From Xanthomonas sp. DAR 34887 (GTDB lineage Bacteria; Pseudomonadota; Gammaproteobacteria; Xanthomonadales; Xanthomonadaceae): a stretch of DNA of 64,000 nucleotides. Below, in pieces: positions 49,907-58,446 of this stretch (its first letter is position 1; every line of letters starts with the position of its first letter). The notes beneath the pieces are model-generated. The model did not search any database, was not told the DNA's origin, and was given only the letters and a program-made list of their open reading frames with translations. The stretch is taken from NCBI RefSeq assembly GCF_041245805.1, contig NZ_CP162490.1, forward strand, positions 3,325,001 to 3,389,000, in the 5' to 3' direction. The translations under genes and the position numbers were made by a program.

Positions 49907-51916
49907 TCAGCCCAGGCGGGCCAGCAACTGCTGGGCCTCGGCACGCGCCGCCGGATCGCCGCCGGCCGCCACTTCGGTCAGCAGGGTGCGCGCGGTTTCG
50001 TTGTCGCCCAGGTCCATATAGGCCACCGCCAGCTCCAGCCGCTCGCGGCCGATCGGCGGATACGCGGGCGTCGGTTCGACGCTCGGCTCGGCGGCGGCAG
50101 GCAGATCGCCCTGGTGCCAGGTCGGCTCCTGGCGTTCGGCCACCACCGGCGCGACCGGCGTCGGCGTCGGCGTCGACACCGGCGACGGCTGACGCCATGG
50201 TGCGTCGGCGTCGAGCGGCGCCTGCGTCGGCGGCGCGACCTCGGGATCGGGCCGTTGCGCGAAATGCGGATGCTCCACGGCAGGCGTCGCGTCGGCGTCG
50301 TCGTAACGCGGCGCATGGCTGGCCAGTTCGCGCTCGAAGGCGTGGTCCTGGTACGCCCGCTCTTCCTCGGCCGCGTCTTCGGCCACTTCGTGCTCGTGTT
50401 CGTGTTCGTCCAGCGGCGGCAGGTCCGGCGCGTCCACCTCGCGGTGCGCCACCACCGGCACCGCCGCGGCCAGTTCCGCCGCGTCGTAGCCATGTCGCGG
50501 CAGCGGCGGCAACGGCGAGGGCTTGCGCCGGCGCGACAGCAACAGCGCGCCGATCCCGAGCACCAGCAGCGCCAGCCCGCCCCACAGCCACAGCGGCCAG
50601 CCGCCGGAGGCCGCCGGCGCGGGTTGCGCCTGCGCTTGGGCCTGCCCGGACTGCGCCAGGCGCTTCTGCGCCGCGGCCAGGTCGCTGTCCTTCAGTGCGA
50701 TCAGTTGCTGCTGCTGGGCCTTGAGCTTTTCCAGCTGTTCGACCCGCGAGCGCAGTTCCTGGACCTCGGCATCGCGTGCCGCGAGGTCTTCGCGCGCCTG
50801 CTGCAATTGTTGAGTCGCCACCATGTCTCCCTCGTCGCCGGCACCGGTGCCGGACTTGGTTCCTGCGTTGTCGCGCTGCGCCGGCACCGCCGGCGCGATT
50901 TCCAGGCGTGCGCCCGACGCCGCCGTGGCCGTCGCGGCGGCGGGCTTGGCGGCGGCCGGCGCAGGCGCGTCGGCCTGCTGCGCCTGGGCCGGCTGCGGCA
51001 CCGGCGCCCGCGCCTGGCGCCATTGCGCGGCCTGCTCGCGGACGATGGCGGTGGCCGCAGCGGCATCGATGCTGGCCAGTTCCTCCTGGCGCGGCGTGCG
51101 CAACACGGCGCCCTGCTTGAGCAGGTTGACGTTGCCGCGGATGAACGCATCCGGATTGGCGCGCAGCAGCGCGACCATGGTCTGGTCCAGCGAATGACCG
51201 CCGCTGCGCGCCAGTTGCCCGGCGATCTGCGACAGGGTCTGCCCGCGCTGCACCGGCGCCAGCGCATCGCCGGGCGCCGCCGTGGGCGCCGGGGCGCTGC
51301 GCACCGGTGTGGCGGGCGCGCTCGACAGCGCAGGCGGCGGGGTATTGGCGGCCGCTGGCGGCGTGGTTGCCGGCACCGGCTCGCTGCGGACGATGCGGTC
51401 GGACGGTGCGGCGGCGGCCGGCGCATCGATCGCCGGCGCATCGATCGCGGCGGCGGTGTTGGGAGCGTCGACCAAGGCCGAATATTCGCGGATCAAGCGG
51501 CCCTGGCCCCAATCGACCTCGATCAGGAAGCTCAGCGACGGCACCTCGACCGGCATCTGGCTGCTGACGCGGATCACCGCGCGGCCCTGGCTGGTCTGCG
51601 CGAAGCGGAACTGCAGGCTGCCGACCACGCCGTCCGGGCGCTCCAGCCCGACCCGGGCGAAGGTCGCCGGCGAGGCCAGCGCCACGCGCGCGTTTTCCAG
51701 CTCGCCCGGTTCGTTGGAGATCACCGGGATCTCGGCCAGGAACGGCTGGCCGGGCTTGGACAGGACGCGGATGTCGCCCAGTCCCAACGCCAGCGCGGCC
51801 TGGCTGCAGGCCAGCAACAGCAGCGCGCATGCCGCGCGCCAGCCGCGGCCCGGAGCCGACGCAATGGAAGTGCCGTCGCCGCCATGGCGGCGGAAGAAGC
51901 GTGTTTGTAGGCGCAT
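49907..51916 (-). CDS. fimV: FimV-like pilus assembly/peptidoglycan-binding hub protein
   Basis: 669 aa. Signal peptide (ACALLLLACSQAALA), then the FimV N-terminal domain (LGLGDIRVLSKPGQPFLAEI; VPSLSFLIEVDWGQGRLIRE) and a periplasmic LysM-like domain (about 240-310; RGQTLSQIAGQLARSGGH). A predicted coiled coil and a transmembrane helix (about 438-465; WPLWLWGGLALLVLGIGALL) follow, then an acidic cytoplasmic region and the FimV C-terminal TPR-like motif (LELAVAYMDLGDNETARTLL). In Pseudomonas FimV supports type IV pili, polar localisation and cAMP signalling. Shorter than P. aeruginosa FimV (~919 aa). ATG 51914-51916. Confidence 0.9.
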   Translation of the reverse strand: MRLQTRFFRRHGGDGTSIASAPGRGWRAACALLLLACSQAALALGLGDIRVLSKPGQPFLAEIPVISNEPGELENARVALASPATFARVGLERPDGVVGSLQFRFAQTSQGRAVIRVSSQMPVEVPSLSFLIEVDWGQGRLIREYSALVDAPNTAAAIDAPAIDAPAAAAPSDRIVRSEPVPATTPPAAANTPPPALSSAPATPVRSAPAPTAAPGDALAPVQRGQTLSQIAGQLARSGGHSLDQTMVALLRANPDAFIRGNVNLLKQGAVLRTPRQEELASIDAAAATAIVREQAAQWRQARAPVPQPAQAQQADAPAPAAAKPAAATATAASGARLEIAPAVPAQRDNAGTKSGTGAGDEGDMVATQQLQQAREDLAARDAEVQELRSRVEQLEKLKAQQQQLIALKDSDLAAAQKRLAQSGQAQAQAQPAPAASGGWPLWLWGGLALLVLGIGALLLSRRRKPSPLPPLPRHGYDAAELAAAVPVVAHREVDAPDLPPLDEHEHEHEVAEDAAEEERAYQDHAFERELASHAPRYDDADATPAVEHPHFAQRPDPEVAPPTQAPLDADAPWRQPSPVSTPTPTPVAPVVAERQEPTWHQGDLPAAAEPSVEPTPAYPPIGRERLELAVAYMDLGDNETARTLLTEVAAGGDPAARAEAQQLLARLG

Positions 51917-52078
51917 CACGCCCCTGCCCTTGGTGTCATGGCGTGCAATATAGCCGTTGGCCCTGGGATTGTGGCGTTCGTCTACGCGGCCGTGCGACGG
52001 CGCCTGCATAGCACCGCGCCGCTTTGCCTCATTGCCCCCACGGGGCTATGGCCCACTTTTGCAGGAAAGTGCTACGAA

Positions 52079-52450
52079 GGCGCGGATGCGGGGACTGGCA
52101 CAGCCTCGCGCCCCAAACTCCGCGAGTCGCTTTCGCGCCATACCCTCACCCCAACCCCTCTCCCGGTGGGAGAGGGGCTAGTAGGCTGTTCCTTCTCCCA
52201 TCGGGAGAAGGCGCCCCGCAGGGGCGGATGAGGGTACGGGCGAAGACTCGTGCACCCAAACGCCGCGAGTCGCTTTCGCGCCGTACCCTCACCCCAACCC
52301 CTCTCCCGATGGGAGAGGGGCTCGGCTGTTCCTTCTCCCGTCGGGAGAAGGTGCCCCGAAGGGGCGGATGAGGGTACGGGCGAAGCCTCGTGCACCCAAA
52401 TGCCGCGAGTCGCTTTCGCGCCCTGCCCTCGCCCCAACCCCTCTCCCGCA
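52079..52450. repeat. Tandem array of ~140-bp hairpin-rich units, third copy cut by the IS element
   Basis: Units begin at 52121, 52264 and 52404 (each with CGCGAGTCGCTTTCGCGCC), a period of 143 and 140 bp. Each full unit contains three palindromes: CCCCTCTCCC/GGGAGAGGGG, CCTTCTCCC/GGGAGAAGG and GCCCC/GGGGC. A diverged half-unit precedes (52079-52120). The third unit stops at 52450, where the IS begins; its palindrome continues at 53489 on the far side. The array lies between the fimV start and asd end; the rest of this 534-bp spacer (51917-52078) shows no gene. Confidence 0.9.
52442..52450. repeat. Left target-site duplication of IS1595-family element
   Basis: TCTCCCGCA directly precedes the left inverted repeat and is repeated at 53489-53497. 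Confidence 0.85.
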
Positions 52451-53488
52451 CCTGATTAGCGTCGAATCTCAGCTGCTGATGCGTGACAGGTGCACCCTTG
52501 CTGCCGGTTCTCTTGGAGAGGCAGTCATGGCGATGAATCGTGTGCAGTTCCAGCGGGGGATGTCCTTACCGCAGTTCCTGCAGCATTACGGCACTGAGGA
52601 GCAGTGCGTGTCCGCGCTGCTGCGCAACCGCTGGCCTGACGGTTTCGTCTGTCCGCGCTGTGGCCAGCGGGCGGCCAGTCAGTTCCAGCGCGGGCACCAG
52701 CGGCTGTGGCAATGCCGGCAGTGCCGCGCCCAGACCAGCCTGACGGCGGGCACCGTGCTGGCCGACACCAAATTGCCGCTGCGTCTGTGGTGGATGGCGA
52801 TGTATCTGCTGAGCCAGGCCAAGAACGGGATTTCGGCCCTGGAGCTGATGCGCCACCTGGACGTGTGCTACCGCACGGCTTGGCGCATCAAGCACAAGCT
52901 GATGGCGGCTATGGCTGAGCGGGAAGGCCAACGTCAGTTGGCCGGCTGGGTGCAGATCGACGATGCCTATCTGGGTGGGGAGCGCGCGCGCGGCAGCGGT
53001 GCCGAACAGTGGACCAACAAGATCCCGTTCATTGCCGCCGTGGAGACGCGACAAGGTCGGCCGGGATGCGTCCGGTTTGACTGGGTCGGCAGCTTCTGCC
53101 GCGATGCTGTCCATCGCTGGGCCCAGCAAGCCCTGGCGCCGGGAACCCACGTTCTCAGCGATGGGCTGACCGCCTTCACCGCCGTCACCTGGGCCGGTAT
53201 GAGCCATGAGCCGATCGTGACCGGCACCGGGCGCAAATCGGTACAACAGCCCGCTCTGAAATGGGTCAACACGATCCTGGGGAATCTCAAGACCGCCCTT
53301 GGCGGCACCCACCATGCCATCGCCTTCGGCAAATACGGTCTGCGCTACCTGCGCGCGCACCAATATCAGGTCAACCGGCGCTTCAACTTGGCCGCGATCC
53401 TTGACCAACTCGGCTTGGCTTCCATGGCCACTCATGCCATCCCGGAGCGCGCTCTGCGCGCTCCGGCTGAGATTCGACGCTAATCAGG
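52451..53488 (+). mobile_element. Complete IS1595-family (ISXO2-like) insertion sequence, 1038 bp
   Basis: Perfect 23-bp terminal inverted repeats at 52451-52473 and 53466-53488 (outer end CCTGATTAGCGTCGAATC), flanked by a 9-bp direct repeat TCTCCCGCA. One intact transposase gene with zinc-ribbon and ISXO2-like DDE domains. Identical ends and an intact gene suggest a recent insertion. Because the outer base also pairs, the ends could be read as 24-bp repeats with a 7-bp duplication. Confidence 0.95.
52527..53483 (+). CDS. IS1595-family transposase (ISXO2-like)
   Basis: 318 aa, apparently intact. An N-terminal zinc ribbon (CPRCGQRAASQ... CRQC) is followed by a helix-turn-helix-like region and a DDE-type nuclease domain. 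Candidate acidic residues are in QIDDAYLGGERARGSG and HVLSDGLTAF, and the third position in WVNTILGNLKTALGGTHH (DDN-type, as in this family). ATG 52527 follows TTGGAGAGG. The stop TAA (53481-53483) lies inside the right inverted repeat, so the last codons and the IS end share sequence. Confidence 0.93.
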   Translation: MAMNRVQFQRGMSLPQFLQHYGTEEQCVSALLRNRWPDGFVCPRCGQRAASQFQRGHQRLWQCRQCRAQTSLTAGTVLADTKLPLRLWWMAMYLLSQAKNGISALELMRHLDVCYRTAWRIKHKLMAAMAEREGQRQLAGWVQIDDAYLGGERARGSGAEQWTNKIPFIAAVETRQGRPGCVRFDWVGSFCRDAVHRWAQQALAPGTHVLSDGLTAFTAVTWAGMSHEPIVTGTGRKSVQQPALKWVNTILGNLKTALGGTHHAIAFGKYGLRYLRAHQYQVNRRFNLAAILDQLGLASMATHAIPERALRAPAEIRR

Positions 53489-53497
53489 TCTCCCGCA
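53489..53497. repeat. Right target-site duplication of IS1595-family element
   Basis: TCTCCCGCA repeated after the right inverted repeat; it continues into GGGAGAGGGG, the missing half of the interrupted palindrome. Confidence 0.85.
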
Positions 53498-53522
53498 GGG
53501 AGAGGGGCGGCATGGCTTGGGC

Positions 53523-54548
53523 TCAGCCCTCCTGCGCCACCAGCTCGGCCAGCTGCACCGCGTTGAGCGCAGCGCCCTTGCGGATGTTGTCGGAGACCAC
53601 CCACAGGTTGAGGCCGCGCGGATGCGAGATGTCCTCGCGGATGCGGCCAACGTAGACCGCATCGTTGCCGGAGGCGTGGGTGACCGGGGTCGGATAGCCG
53701 CCGGCCTTGCGCTCGTCGACCACTTCCACGCCCGGCGCGGCGGCCAGCAGCGCGCGCGCCTGCTCGGCGCTGACCTTGCGCGTGGTCTCGATCGCCACCG
53801 CTTCGGAATGGCCGTAGAACACCGGCACGCGCACCGCGGTCGGGTTCACCTGAATGCTGTCGTCGCCGAGGATCTTGCGCGTCTCCCAGACCAGCTTCAT
53901 CTCTTCCTTGGTGAAGCCGTTCTCCAGGAAATCGTCGATGTGCGGGATCAGGTTGAAGGCGATCTGCACCGGGAAGCGCTGCGGGTCGATCTCCTGAAAA
54001 TTGAGCAGTTGGCCGGTCTGCTTGCCCAGTTCTTCCAATGCCGAACGGCCGCCGCCGGAGACCGACTGGTAGGTGGCCACGTTGATGCGCTCGATGTGAT
54101 ACTCGCGGTGCAGCGGCGCCAGCGCCACCAGCATCTGCATGGTCGAGCAGTTGGGATTGGCGATGATGCCGCGCGGGCGCTGCTTCAGCGCTTCCGGATT
54201 CACTTCCGATACCACCAGCGGCACATCGTCGTCGTAGCGGAAGGCCGAGGAGTTGTCGATCACCACCGCGCCGGCCGCGGCGAACTTCGGCGCGTACTCC
54301 TTGGAGATGCCGCCGCCGGCGGAGAACAGCGCGATGTCCACGCCGGTCGGGTCGAAGGTGGCCAGGTCGAGCACGGTGACCTTCTGGCCCTTGAACTCGA
54401 CCTGGCCGCCGGCGGAGCGCTCGGAGGCCAGCGGGTACAGGGTGGCAATGGGGAAGTCGCGCTCGGCGAGGATGGCCAGCATGGTTTCGCCGACAGCACC
54501 GGTGGCGCCGACGACGGCGACGTTGAAACGACGGGATTCGTTGCTCAT
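53523..54548 (-). CDS. asd: Aspartate-semialdehyde dehydrogenase
   Basis: 341 aa. It reduces aspartyl-4-phosphate to the semialdehyde for Lys/DAP, Met and Thr synthesis. VAVVGATGAVGETML is the NADP-binding loop, ANPNCSTMQMLVALAP holds the catalytic Cys, and VVIDNSSAFR and the His in HASGN-like regions complete the site. ATG 54546-54548. The IS element sits just 34 bp beyond its stop and leaves the gene intact. Confidence 0.97.
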   Translation of the reverse strand: MSNESRRFNVAVVGATGAVGETMLAILAERDFPIATLYPLASERSAGGQVEFKGQKVTVLDLATFDPTGVDIALFSAGGGISKEYAPKFAAAGAVVIDNSSAFRYDDDVPLVVSEVNPEALKQRPRGIIANPNCSTMQMLVALAPLHREYHIERINVATYQSVSGGGRSALEELGKQTGQLLNFQEIDPQRFPVQIAFNLIPHIDDFLENGFTKEEMKLVWETRKILGDDSIQVNPTAVRVPVFYGHSEAVAIETTRKVSAEQARALLAAAPGVEVVDERKAGGYPTPVTHASGNDAVYVGRIREDISHPRGLNLWVVSDNIRKGAALNAVQLAELVAQEG

Positions 54549-54607
54549 GGGAGATGGTTCGATCGAGTAGGAGAAAGGGGGAACAGCCGCACTGCCAGCT
54601 GGATTCG

Positions 54608-54650
54608 GGGAACCTCCCGAGCGCGCCGCTCAGGTCGCCGGAGGTTCCCT
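54608..54650. other. Long-stem hairpin between the 2-hydroxyacid dehydrogenase and asd
   Basis: GGGAACCTCC pairs with GGAGGTTCCC across a GC-rich loop, immediately after the dehydrogenase stop. On the minus strand it fits a transcript end without a U-tract. The plus-strand T-run at its right edge simply comes from the two terminal Lys codons of the dehydrogenase. Confidence 0.5.
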
Positions 54651-55686
54651 ATCGTTTTTTGCTCGCGCCAATCTCGCCGCCGTTGCCGGCAGCCGCGATC
54701 GCGTCCAGGTTCAACGCATTCGGCGGACGCCCGGCGTCGACGCCGAAGCCCAGCGCGGCCAGCAGGTTGTCCACCGCCAGCGCCACCATCGCGCGGCGGG
54801 TGGCCGCGCTGGCGCTGCCGATGTGCGGGGTCAGCACCACGTTGCGCAGCGCCAGCAGCTCCGGGCGCACCGCCGGCTCGCCTTCGTACACGTCCAGTCC
54901 GGCCGCGGCCAGGCGCCCGTGCGTCAGCGCGTCGGCCAGCGCCAGTTCGTCGACCAGGCCGCCGCGGGCGATGTTCACCAGCGTCGCCGTGGGCTTCATC
55001 TTCGCCAGCGCGGCGGCATCGACGATGTGGTGCGACTGCGCCGAATACGGCAACACCAGCAGCAGGTGATCGGCGCGCGCCAGCAGTTCGTCGAAGCCGA
55101 CGTAACCGGCCGCGTGCGCACGCTCCACCTCGGCCGGCAGGCGGCTGCGGTTGTGGTACAGCACGCGCATCGAGAAGCCGGCGGCGCGGCGCGCGATGGC
55201 CTGGCCGATGCGGCCCATGCCGAGGATGCCCAGGGTGCTGCCGTGCACGTCGGCACCGAGCATGGTCTGGAACGACCACTGCCGCCACTGCCCTTCGCGC
55301 AGCCAGCGCTCGGACTCGGTGATGCGCCGCGCGGCGGCCATCAGCAGCGCGAAGCCGAGGTCGGCGGTGGTTTCGGTGAGCACGTCCGGCGTGTTGCTGG
55401 CGACGATGCCCGCGGCACTGAGCGCGTCCAGGTCGAGGTTGTTGTAGCCGACGCCGACATTGGCGATCGCGCGCAAGCGCGGCGCAGCAGCGATCTCGGC
55501 GGCGCCGATGCGCTCGTTGAGGGTCACCAGCGCGCCGTCCAGCGGCGCCAGCGCCGCGGCCAGGTCTTGCGGCGAATACCTGGTCACGTCCGCGGTGGTG
55601 GTCAGCGCGCAATGTTCGCCGAGCCGTGCGACGACATCGTCGAACAGCGGTTGGCTGACCCACACCCGCGGCCGCGACTCAGCCAT
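54649..55686 (-). CDS. D-isomer-specific 2-hydroxyacid dehydrogenase (glyoxylate/hydroxypyruvate reductase-like)
   Basis: 345 aa. The Rossmann motif GSTLGILGMGRIGQAIARRA binds NAD(P). Catalytic Arg in VNIARGGLVDE, Glu in GLDVYEGEP and His in LTPHIGSAS form the family triad. The GhrB/2-ketogluconate reductase branch is likely, but the substrate is not certain. ATG 55684-55686; it overlaps the 3' end of aroC by 8 bp, so it is probably coexpressed with aroC. A GTG two codons upstream is an alternative. Confidence 0.92.
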   Translation of the reverse strand: MAESRPRVWVSQPLFDDVVARLGEHCALTTTADVTRYSPQDLAAALAPLDGALVTLNERIGAAEIAAAPRLRAIANVGVGYNNLDLDALSAAGIVASNTPDVLTETTADLGFALLMAAARRITESERWLREGQWRQWSFQTMLGADVHGSTLGILGMGRIGQAIARRAAGFSMRVLYHNRSRLPAEVERAHAAGYVGFDELLARADHLLLVLPYSAQSHHIVDAAALAKMKPTATLVNIARGGLVDELALADALTHGRLAAAGLDVYEGEPAVRPELLALRNVVLTPHIGSASAATRRAMVALAVDNLLAALGFGVDAGRPPNALNLDAIAAAGNGGEIGASKKR

Positions 55687-56782
55687 CGCCACCGCCGGGA
55701 ATGCGCGGCGTCACCGTGCCGACATCGCCGCACTGCGCGCGGTGGCGCAGCGCCTGGTCCATCAGCACCAGCGCCATCATCGCCTCGGCGATCGGCGTGG
55801 CGCGGATGCCGACGCAGGGGTCGTGGCGGCCGGTGGTGATGACGTCCACCGCCTGCCCGTCCACGTCCACCGTGGCGCCGGGCAGGCGCAGGCTGGAGGT
55901 GGGCTTGAACGCCAGCGAGGCGACGATCGGCTGGCCGGTGGCGATGCCGCCGAGCACGCCGCCGGCGTGGTTGGACTGGAAGCCGTCCGGCGCGATCAGG
56001 TCGCGATGCTCGGTGCCCTTCTGCGCCACCACGGCGAAGCCGTCGCCGATCTCCACGCCCTTGACCGCGTTGATGCTCATCATCGCCGCGGCCAGTTCGC
56101 CGTCGAGCTTGCCGTAGATCGGCTCGCCCCAGCCCGGCGGCACGCCGTCGGCGACCACGGTGACCTTGGCGCCGATCGAATCGCCGGACTTGCGCAGTGC
56201 GTCCATGTAGCTTTCCAGCTCCGGCACCTGCGCCGCGTGCGGCCAGAAGAACGCGTTGTCTTCCACCGCGTCCCAGGCGAAGCCCTGCGGCAGCAGCGGC
56301 CCGAGCTGCGACAGGTAGCCGCGCACGCGCACGCCGTAACGCTGCGCCAGCCACTTCTTGGCGATCACGCCGGCGGCCACGCGCATCGTGGTTTCGCGCG
56401 CCGAGGAGCGGCCGCCGCCGCGCGGATCGCGGATGCCGTACTTCTGCCAGTAGCTGTAGTCGGCATGGCCCGGGCGGAACTGGCGGGCGATGTCGGTGTA
56501 GTCCTTGCTGCGCTGGTCGGTGTTGCGGATCAGCAGGCCGATCGGGGTGCCGGTGGTGCGGCCCTCGTAGACCCCGGACAGGATCTCCACCTCGTCGGCC
56601 TCGCGCCGCGCCGAGGTGTGGCGGCTCTTGCCGGTGGCGCGGCGCTGCAGGTCGTGGGCGAATTCGGCCGCGTCCAGCTCCAGCCCCGGCGGGCAACCGT
56701 CGATCACGCAGCCGATCGCCGGCCCGTGCGATTCGCCGAAGGTGGTGACGGTCAGCAGGGTGCCGAAGCTGTTCGCGCTCAT
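55679..56782 (-). CDS. aroC: Chorismate synthase
   Basis: 367 aa. It makes chorismate from EPSP using reduced FMN. Signatures are GESHGPAIGCVIDGCPPGLE (first part), RGGGRSSARETTMRVAAGVI, SNHAGGVLGGIATGQPI and RHDPCVGIRATPIAEAM. ATG 56780-56782, 10 bp downstream of prmB. The prmB-aroC order is widely conserved in gammaproteobacteria. Confidence 0.98.
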   Translation of the reverse strand: MSANSFGTLLTVTTFGESHGPAIGCVIDGCPPGLELDAAEFAHDLQRRATGKSRHTSARREADEVEILSGVYEGRTTGTPIGLLIRNTDQRSKDYTDIARQFRPGHADYSYWQKYGIRDPRGGGRSSARETTMRVAAGVIAKKWLAQRYGVRVRGYLSQLGPLLPQGFAWDAVEDNAFFWPHAAQVPELESYMDALRKSGDSIGAKVTVVADGVPPGWGEPIYGKLDGELAAAMMSINAVKGVEIGDGFAVVAQKGTEHRDLIAPDGFQSNHAGGVLGGIATGQPIVASLAFKPTSSLRLPGATVDVDGQAVDVITTGRHDPCVGIRATPIAEAMMALVLMDQALRHRAQCGDVGTVTPRIPGGGDG

Positions 56783-56792
56783 GGCCGCCGGC

Positions 56793-57719
56793 TCACCGGC
56801 TCGCGGCCAGTTCGGCGATGCGCGCGTGGTGCGCGACCAGTTCGCTGGCTTCCACCGCGAAGATGCCCATCTGCCCGACCTTGAACTCGACCCAGGCGAA
56901 ATCCACTTCCGGCAGCAGCTGCACCAGCGCGCGCTCGGATTCGCCGACTTCGCAGATCAGCAGGCCGTCCTCGCTCAGGTGCGCCGGCGCGTCGCGCAGG
57001 ATCTTCAGCGCCAGGTCCAGGCCATCAAAGCCGGCGCGCAGGCCCAGTTCCGGCTCGTGCGCGTATTCGGGCGGCAGCGCGTCGGTCTCGGCATGGGTGA
57101 CGTAGGGCGGATTGGTGACGATCAGTTCGTAGCGGCGTCCGCCCAGCCCGGCGAACAGGTCGGACTTGACCAGCTCGACGTTGTCGGCCAGCAGCCGCTG
57201 CTTGTTCTCCGCGGCCAGCGCCAGCGCGTCGTCGCTGATGTCGACCGCGTCCACCTGCCAGTTCGGGTTGTAGTGGCCCATGGCGATGGCGATGCAGCCC
57301 GAGCCGGTGCACAGGTCCAGCGCGCGGCTGACCTCGCGCCCGGCCAGCCATGGCTCGAAGCCGGCCTCGATCAGCTCGGCGATCGGCGAGCGCGGCACCA
57401 GCGCACGCGCGTCGCTCTTGAAGCTGAGCCCGGCGAACCACGCTTCGCCGGTCAGGTAGGCGGCGGGGATGCGCTCGGCGATGCGGCGCTCGAACAGCGC
57501 CAGCACCTGCGCCTTTTCCGGCGTGGTGACGCGCGCGCCGCCGTAGGCCGGGCCCAGGTCGTGCGGCAGGTGCAGCGCGTGCAGCACCAGCTGCGTGGCT
57601 TCGTCCAGGGCGTTGTCGTAGCTGTGGCCGAAGCTCAGTTCGGCGGCATTGAAACGGCTGGTGCCGTAGCGGATCAGGTCGATGATCGTGTGGAGTTCGG
57701 CGGCCGCGTCGGCAGTCAT
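56793..57719 (-). CDS. prmB: 50S ribosomal protein L3 N5-glutamine methyltransferase
   Basis: 308 aa. SAM-dependent methyltransferase of the HemK/PrmB family, with the SAM loop ALDLCTGSGCIAIAMG and the catalytic NPPY (ELIVTNPPYVTHAE). The N-terminal helical part (MTADAAAELHTIIDLIRYGT) and the aroC neighbour favour PrmB over PrmC. ATG 57717-57719; an upstream in-frame extension has no family support. It is divergent from the SCO1 gene. Confidence 0.94.
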   Translation of the reverse strand: MTADAAAELHTIIDLIRYGTSRFNAAELSFGHSYDNALDEATQLVLHALHLPHDLGPAYGGARVTTPEKAQVLALFERRIAERIPAAYLTGEAWFAGLSFKSDARALVPRSPIAELIEAGFEPWLAGREVSRALDLCTGSGCIAIAMGHYNPNWQVDAVDISDDALALAAENKQRLLADNVELVKSDLFAGLGGRRYELIVTNPPYVTHAETDALPPEYAHEPELGLRAGFDGLDLALKILRDAPAHLSEDGLLICEVGESERALVQLLPEVDFAWVEFKVGQMGIFAVEASELVAHHARIAELAASR

Positions 57720-57798
57720 GGCAACAGGCAAGGCAATTCGGCCCCCGATTATAGAGGCCCGGCCGCTATCATGAGCGTTCGTTGCATGGGAAATCAGT

Positions 57799-58446
57799 AT
57801 GTTCAACCGCAACTTCGGCATCGTCCTGGTGGTCGCACTGGCCGCCGGCCTGGGCCTGCTGCTGGCCCAGAAGTACTTCGGCGGCAGCGCTTCGGCGTGG
57901 CCGCAGACCCGCAGCGTGCGTCTGTACCCGCAGCCGCGCCCCCTGCCCGACTTCCACCTGCGCCAGTCCGACGGCACGCCGCTGGTGCCCGGCGAGCTGA
58001 AAGGCCACTGGACGCTGGTGTTCCTGGGCTTCACCGCCTGCCCGGACGTGTGCCCGACCACCCTGGCCGACCTGGCGCGCGCGCAGCAGCAGTGGCAATC
58101 GATCCCGGACCCGCTGCGCCCGCGGGTGCTGTTCGTCTCGGTCGATCCCGAGCGCGACACCCCCGCGCGGCTGGGCGCCTACGCCCACGGCTTCCACAAG
58201 GACACCCTGGCCGCCACCGCCGACGTGCCGGAGCTGGAACGCTTCGCCACCGCGCTGGGCTTCGTGTTCCAGAAGGTGCCCGGCAAGCATTTCCAGGAAA
58301 ACCCCAACGACTACAGCATGGACCACTCCGCCGCGATCGCCGTGCTCGACCCGCAGGGCCGCCAGGCCGGGCTGATCCGGCCGCCGTTCGAGCCGGCGGC
58401 GATCGCCGCCGACCTGCAGGCATTGACCAAGGCGACCGCGCCATGA
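57799..58446 (+). CDS. SCO1/SenC/PrrC-family copper chaperone-like protein
   Basis: 215 aa. An N-terminal membrane anchor (FGIVLVVALAAGLGLLLAQ) precedes a thioredoxin-like domain. The copper ligands C81 and C85 (TACPDVCPTT) and H176 (DYSMDHSAAI) are all present, so it is predicted to bind copper and assist cytochrome oxidase CuA assembly or act as a thiol oxidoreductase. ATG 57799. The stop overlaps the psd start (ATGA), an unusual pairing with a phospholipid gene. Confidence 0.93.
   Translation: MFNRNFGIVLVVALAAGLGLLLAQKYFGGSASAWPQTRSVRLYPQPRPLPDFHLRQSDGTPLVPGELKGHWTLVFLGFTACPDVCPTTLADLARAQQQWQSIPDPLRPRVLFVSVDPERDTPARLGAYAHGFHKDTLAATADVPELERFATALGFVFQKVPGKHFQENPNDYSMDHSAAIAVLDPQGRQAGLIRPPFEPAAIAADLQALTKATAP

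Noticed and set aside
52240..52483. Extension of the transposase upstream of the left IS end
   Set aside because: The in-frame extension reads through the hairpin array and the terminal repeat; ATG 52527 with TTGGAGAGG is inside the element and fits the family start.
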